Assembly: GCF_024204665.1 (NCBI RefSeq)
Contig: NZ_CP100355.1
Location: 3,267,451-3,331,450 of the forward strand
DNA length: 64,000 nucleotides
From: Natronosalvus rutilus
GTDB taxonomy: Archaea > Halobacteriota > Halobacteria > Halobacteriales > Natrialbaceae
Reading direction: 5' to 3'
The stretch's first letter is position 1, and every line of letters begins with the position of its first letter. Positions 60,804-64,000 of the stretch are shown here, piece after piece. The notes under the pieces were generated by a model that saw only the letters and a list, made by a program, of their open reading frames with translations, ran no database searches and was not told the DNA's origin. The position numbers were made by a program, and so were the translations under genes.

Positions 60804-61169
60804 ATGTCAACGGACGGCCTCCGCGCCCGGGTCCAGCAGTCTCGTCGCCTTCGACTCGAGACGGCCCGGATGGACGGCCTCGAGACCATCCTTTGGCTGG
60901 TGGTCGCCGTCTCGCTCGTCGGCGACGTCGTCACGACGTTCGTCGGCCTTCAGCTCGGCCTCGCGGAGTCCAACCCCGTCGCCCGCGGGGTGATCGACAA
61001 CTGGGGGCTCCTCGGGATGCTCGCGCTCAAGGCGGGCGCCGTCGCCGTCGCGCTCGTCTGCCGAACCGTCCTCGAACGAACCTACCGGCCGATCATCCCA
61101 GCGGCGCTCGCGTTGCCGTGGGTGACGGCCGTGGTGCTCAACGTCTACCTGATCTCATCGGTTCTCTGA
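60804..61169 (+). CDS. DUF5658-like membrane protein
   Basis: A 121-residue protein with three membrane helices (about residues 26-50, 67-87 and 98-120) and the conserved-looking loop QLGLAESNPVAR between the first two, characteristic of the DUF5658 group. Function unknown. The ATG at 60804 is chosen; the upstream open frame crosses a GC-rich hairpin (AGCGGGAG/CTCTCGCT at 60752-60770) that looks non-coding. Confidence 0.75.
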   Translation: MSTDGLRARVQQSRRLRLETARMDGLETILWLVVAVSLVGDVVTTFVGLQLGLAESNPVARGVIDNWGLLGMLALKAGAVAVALVCRTVLERTYRPIIPAALALPWVTAVVLNVYLISSVL

Positions 61170-61212
61170 GTCGGTGGCGTGAGAGCAATGGGTTGAGGAC
61201 GCGGTGGTCCGC

Positions 61213-61845
61213 TCACCGACTCGCCTCGAGGGATACCGCCGATCGCCTCTTCCCCGGGTCGTAACTCGCTCGCGTGATCGTGTATCGGATCGCGTCGGCC
61301 GGTTCGTCGACGGCCATCGTCCACCAGTTCCGGAGCCGACAGTCCCGGCTCCCGCCGAGGCGCTCGACGTACCGGTCGCAGGCTCGGAGCGAGCGCTCGT
61401 TGTCCGCCTGGACGAGCACCGAGACGACCTCGAGGTCGAGGCGGTCGAACGCGAGGGTCACGAGTGCGTCGGCCCGCTCGCCTGAGTAGCCCTGGCCCCA
61501 GAAGCGCTCGCGGAGCCAGATCCCCAGGTCGCCGGTTCGCTTCGCCCAGTCGACGCCGAGGCCGCAGGTGCCGGCGATTTCGTCGGCCTCGCCCTGGCTG
61601 TCCAGCGGTCGAATCACGTAGTCCGCCGATCGCGATTCGTTCCAGGCGTCCTCGCGGTTCTCGAGGAACTCGAGGGTCTCGTTCGGCGTCTCGTGTGGGT
61701 CCCAGGGCGTGTGCCTCGTCACGTCGTCGATGGCCGGGTCCGAGTCACAGATCCGGTAATACGCGAGCGGGTCGACCGTCTCGCTCGAGAGTCGCTCCAG
61801 GCGGAGGCGGTCGGTTTCGATGGTGTCGGGAAAGAGGTGGCTCAT
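61213..61845 (-). CDS. GNAT-family N-acetyltransferase (copy 2)
   Basis: A 210-residue RimJ/RimL-type acetyltransferase: ETDRLRLERL opening, DLGIWLRERFWGQGYSGER as the acetyl-CoA-binding strand and loop (RxxGxG/A form Q-GQGYSG), and VLVQADNERSLRACDRYVERLG. It overlaps the preceding gene by 4 nt and is its paralogue. Family enzymes acetylate ribosomal proteins, other N-termini or small amines; the substrate is not known. Confidence 0.85.
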   Translation of the reverse strand: MSHLFPDTIETDRLRLERLSSETVDPLAYYRICDSDPAIDDVTRHTPWDPHETPNETLEFLENREDAWNESRSADYVIRPLDSQGEADEIAGTCGLGVDWAKRTGDLGIWLRERFWGQGYSGERADALVTLAFDRLDLEVVSVLVQADNERSLRACDRYVERLGGSRDCRLRNWWTMAVDEPADAIRYTITRASYDPGKRRSAVSLEASR

Positions 61846-62549
61846 CGACCCCGGTCAGTGCCCTCGTCCGCTCGTTCTTCTCGTACCCCCGCGTCGAGTT
61901 GCCCTCGAGACTCGTCCGAAAACGAGACGCCCACGTCCAGCCGATCCTCGCACTCGCGGTACTCCTCCCGGGAGACGCTGTAGCGATACAGGTCGATCGG
62001 CTCGCCGTCCTGGACGCGCCAGTTGCGGAGGAGGCCGTCGCGGCCGCCGCCGTGGGCCTCGGTGTAGCGCTCGATCGCGCGGTTCGACTTCTCGTTGTCG
62101 ACCAGCGCCGTGACGGCCACCAACTCGAGGTTCAGGCGCTCGAACGCGAGTTCCATAAACGCGGCTGCGCGCTCCCCGGAGTACCCGCGCCCCCAGAAGC
62201 GCTTGCGGAACCAGACCCCGAGGGTCATGGTTCGCTTCTCCCAGTCGACCGAAAAGCCGGCGTCGCCGGCGAACGCGCCAGCGCTGTCCTCGCCGTCGCG
62301 GAGGTACACGGCGTAGGAGCCGCCGTTCGAGTCGTCCCACTGCTCGCTGACGTACTCGAGGAACTCGAGGGTCTCTTTTGGGGTCCGGTGGGGATCCCAG
62401 GTGACGTACCTCGTCACCTCCTCGATCCCCGGGTCCGACGAACAGATCTCGTAGAGGTCGAACAGCTGGTCGGCGTCGATCTCGTCGACGTGGAGCGCCT
62501 CGAGACGGAGCCGGTCGGTTTCGATCACCTCGGGAAAGAGCACGGTCAT
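61842..62549 (-). CDS. GNAT-family N-acetyltransferase (copy 1)
   Basis: A 235-residue paralogue of the following gene with ETDRLRLEAL, LGVWFRKRFWGRGYSGERAA (acetyl-CoA loop) and TALVDNEKSNRAIERY. It is about 25 residues longer because of an acidic C-terminal extension. The stop overlaps the start of the next GNAT gene (ATGA), so the pair forms a coupled duplication. Substrate unknown. Confidence 0.86.
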   Translation of the reverse strand: MTVLFPEVIETDRLRLEALHVDEIDADQLFDLYEICSSDPGIEEVTRYVTWDPHRTPKETLEFLEYVSEQWDDSNGGSYAVYLRDGEDSAGAFAGDAGFSVDWEKRTMTLGVWFRKRFWGRGYSGERAAAFMELAFERLNLELVAVTALVDNEKSNRAIERYTEAHGGGRDGLLRNWRVQDGEPIDLYRYSVSREEYRECEDRLDVGVSFSDESRGQLDAGVREERADEGTDRGR

Positions 62550-62857
62550 ATCGACCGAGACGAACGCGGGGTAAAAAGTACTATCCAGGGTGTGTTAACC
62601 AGCCACAATAGATATTGTTGCGCGAGTTCGTCGTCATCGCTCACGAGAGTGTGACGACAGCAGCCTCGGGGGCACAGGAGAAAGCGGATGTGGCGAAAGG
62701 AGTGGGCGAGGCGGTGAGTTGGCCTCGTTTCCCGGGAACGAGGCGCGACGGGCCGAGACGACGCGCAATGCCGGTCGTGACGTGAAAAGCGTCTTGTAAC
62801 CGGCATCAGTAGGTGGTAGGCGAGCGGATAAAAACCCAGTGGTCTCGGCAGCGTAGA
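62550..62857. other. 308-nt spacer, no supported gene
   Basis: AT-rich near 62575-62620, which would suit the GNAT promoter; otherwise no gene, repeat or hairpin of note. Confidence 0.4.
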
Positions 62858-63748
62858 CTACAGTCGCCGATCCCGCAGGGCCGGAAACCGCGACCGGACC
62901 TCCGAAACCGTCCCCGCGTCGACATCGGCCATCACCAGGGCGGGGTCGTCCCCGCTCGAGGCCAGTACCGTCCCCCAGGGGTCGTAGACGGTCGACCGTC
63001 CGAGCAGGGAGGCCTCCTCGAACGACCCCGACCCGTTGATCGTCGCCACGTAACACTGGTTCTCGATCGCTCGCGCTCGAGACAGCGTCTGCCAGTGCTC
63101 GAGGCGCGGGTACGGCCACGCGCTCGGGACCAGGATCAACTCGACGCCCTGGTCGACCAGCCGTCGGTACAGTTCCGGAAACCGCAGGTCGTAACACGTA
63201 CTGACGCCGACGGTGAGCCCGCAGACCGTCGCCGTCTCGATGGCCTCCCCGGGGACGAGGAGTTCGGTTTCGGCGGATTCGTACCCGAACAGGTGGTGTT
63301 TCCGGTAGACCAGCTCGAGGTTGCCCGACGCGGAGAGCAGCGCGGTAGTGTTCGCGTATCCCTCGTCGGCGGGCGTCTCCACCGAGTCGGTCGCCGCGAG
63401 GTCCTCGACGAAGCTGCCCGTGAGGACGGCGACGTCGTTCTCGATGGCGGCGTCGCGAAGTCGGCCCAGGGTCTCTCCCTCGAGCGGTTCCGCGCTGCGC
63501 GCGTACAGATCGAACTCGAAGTACCCTACCGTGAAGAGTTCGGGCAGGGCGACGAGGTCGGCACCGCGAGCGGCCGCTCGTTCGATCGCGTCGACCGCCC
63601 GGTCGCGGTTACCCTCGAGGTCGCCGGCCTCGACCGCCAGTTGGGCGAGTGCTAGGGAGATGCCCTCGTTCTCGTTCACGTCTTCGCGCCCGGCCGCTCC
63701 GTGCTCGTCTGTCGTCGCCTCCGCCGCCGCGTCGGTATTTTCGGTCAT
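62858..63748 (-). CDS. Nitrilase-family carbon-nitrogen hydrolase
   Basis: A 296-residue amidase of the nitrilase superfamily with the Glu-Lys-Cys triad: E70 (ALPELF), K in YRKHHLFG, and C in STCYDLRFPELY. The N-terminal 25 residues are disordered. The best match by pattern is the omega-amidase/Nit group, which hydrolyses deaminated glutathione or omega-amides, but related amidases share these motifs. The start ATG complement at 63746-63748 is chosen over a longer open frame with poor composition. Confidence 0.87.
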   Translation of the reverse strand: MTENTDAAAEATTDEHGAAGREDVNENEGISLALAQLAVEAGDLEGNRDRAVDAIERAAARGADLVALPELFTVGYFEFDLYARSAEPLEGETLGRLRDAAIENDVAVLTGSFVEDLAATDSVETPADEGYANTTALLSASGNLELVYRKHHLFGYESAETELLVPGEAIETATVCGLTVGVSTCYDLRFPELYRRLVDQGVELILVPSAWPYPRLEHWQTLSRARAIENQCYVATINGSGSFEEASLLGRSTVYDPWGTVLASSGDDPALVMADVDAGTVSEVRSRFPALRDRRL

Positions 63749-63815
63749 GGTGGTGTGTGAGTCCGTCGTGCGTGTCTCGTCTACCGTACTCGTGACCCGC
63801 CCGTCGGCGTCCCGG

Positions 63816-64000
63816 TCACTCGACCTCGCACTCGAGTTCGCGCTGCAGGTTCTCGAGTTCACCGTCGAGGTTACGCTTGAAGAAGCGTTCGACGCCCGGC
63901 AGGTGTCCGTCGACGACGAAGGTATTGTCGACGCGGCTTCCTCCGTCTGTCTCGGTGATCTCGTGTTCGCCCGTGACGTCGAGCAGCTTCGACCGGCCGA
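63816..64000 (-). CDS. SRPBCC (START-like) family protein, 3' part
   Basis: The frame is open to the window edge, so the gene starts beyond it. The visible 61 residues read GEHEITETDGGSRVDNTFVVD, then GVERFFKRNLDGELENLQREL, the final strand and long C-terminal helix of a polyketide-cyclase/START-like ligand-binding fold. Haloarchaea have many such proteins; the ligand is unknown. Confidence 0.7.
   Translation of the reverse strand, partial: GRSKLLDVTGEHEITETDGGSRVDNTFVVDGHLPGVERFFKRNLDGELENLQRELECEVE

Overview
The window is haloarchaeal chromosome (class Halobacteria). Three things point there: a GC-rich backbone full of CTCGAG, very acidic protein sequences, and genes typical of the group. 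These include the tubulin-like cell-shape protein CetZ1, coenzyme F420 genes cofC and cofG, the SAMP-activating E1-like UbaA, the proteasome-activating nucleotidase PAN, geranylgeranylglyceryl-phosphate geranylgeranyltransferase, pyruvoyl arginine decarboxylase, bacterioopsin-activator-type HTH and archaeal type IV pilins. The CTCGAG habit suggests Natrialbales, but that is only an inference. Many starts sit about 25-28 nt behind a TTTATA-like box, the usual arrangement for leaderless haloarchaeal mRNAs.

Layout. 1-30.06 kb is ordinary core chromosome: the 3' part of a Bat-type regulator, tungsten aldehyde oxidoreductase, formaldehyde dehydrogenase-like enzyme, COG0523 GTPase, arginine decarboxylase beside PAN, a TrkA/RAM-domain pair, a flavoprotein disulfide reductase converging on an orphan E1-alpha, thymidylate kinase, formate-THF ligase, cetZ1-cofC-cofG, ubaA, several one-domain zinc-finger microproteins, a UvrD-like helicase coupled to an M24-like protein, and a membrane PAS histidine kinase. 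30.06-34.4 kb is more AT-rich accessory DNA: two tandem pilin paralogues, a secreted protein gene broken by a frameshift, a lipoprotein, a small membrane protein and gene remnants.

34.4-49.5 kb is best read as one integrative element in a tRNA-Arg gene. The intact tRNA-Arg(TCG) lies at 49449-49523 on the minus strand. An exact 18-nt copy of its 3' end (34397-34414) and a second imperfect copy (34496) lie just before a tyrosine recombinase at 34760. Cargo includes an IS6-like transposase-free element holding a HalOD1 gene, a plasmid-like protein behind a hairpin-rich gap, a winged-helix regulator, a SWIM-finger gene with a structured leader, a receiver-only response regulator, a fused restriction-modification protein with a decayed YgjP-like metallopeptidase behind it, and a translationally coupled pair (C39-like cysteine peptidase plus a PepSY-like/winged-helix protein) next to the tRNA. 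That pair is the best candidate here for an undescribed system.

49.5-64 kb returns to core chromosome: lipid synthesis, RAD55-like ATPase, cysteine synthase, SprT-like protease, a CARF-type regulator with a degenerate tandem repeat beside it, a Tat-type secreted serine protease, an acyl-CoA carboxylase carboxyltransferase with an extra N-terminal domain, tandem GNAT acetyltransferases, a nitrilase-family hydrolase and the 3' part of an SRPBCC gene. I found no rRNA genes and no CRISPR array. All family names are from reading translations by eye; no database search was run.
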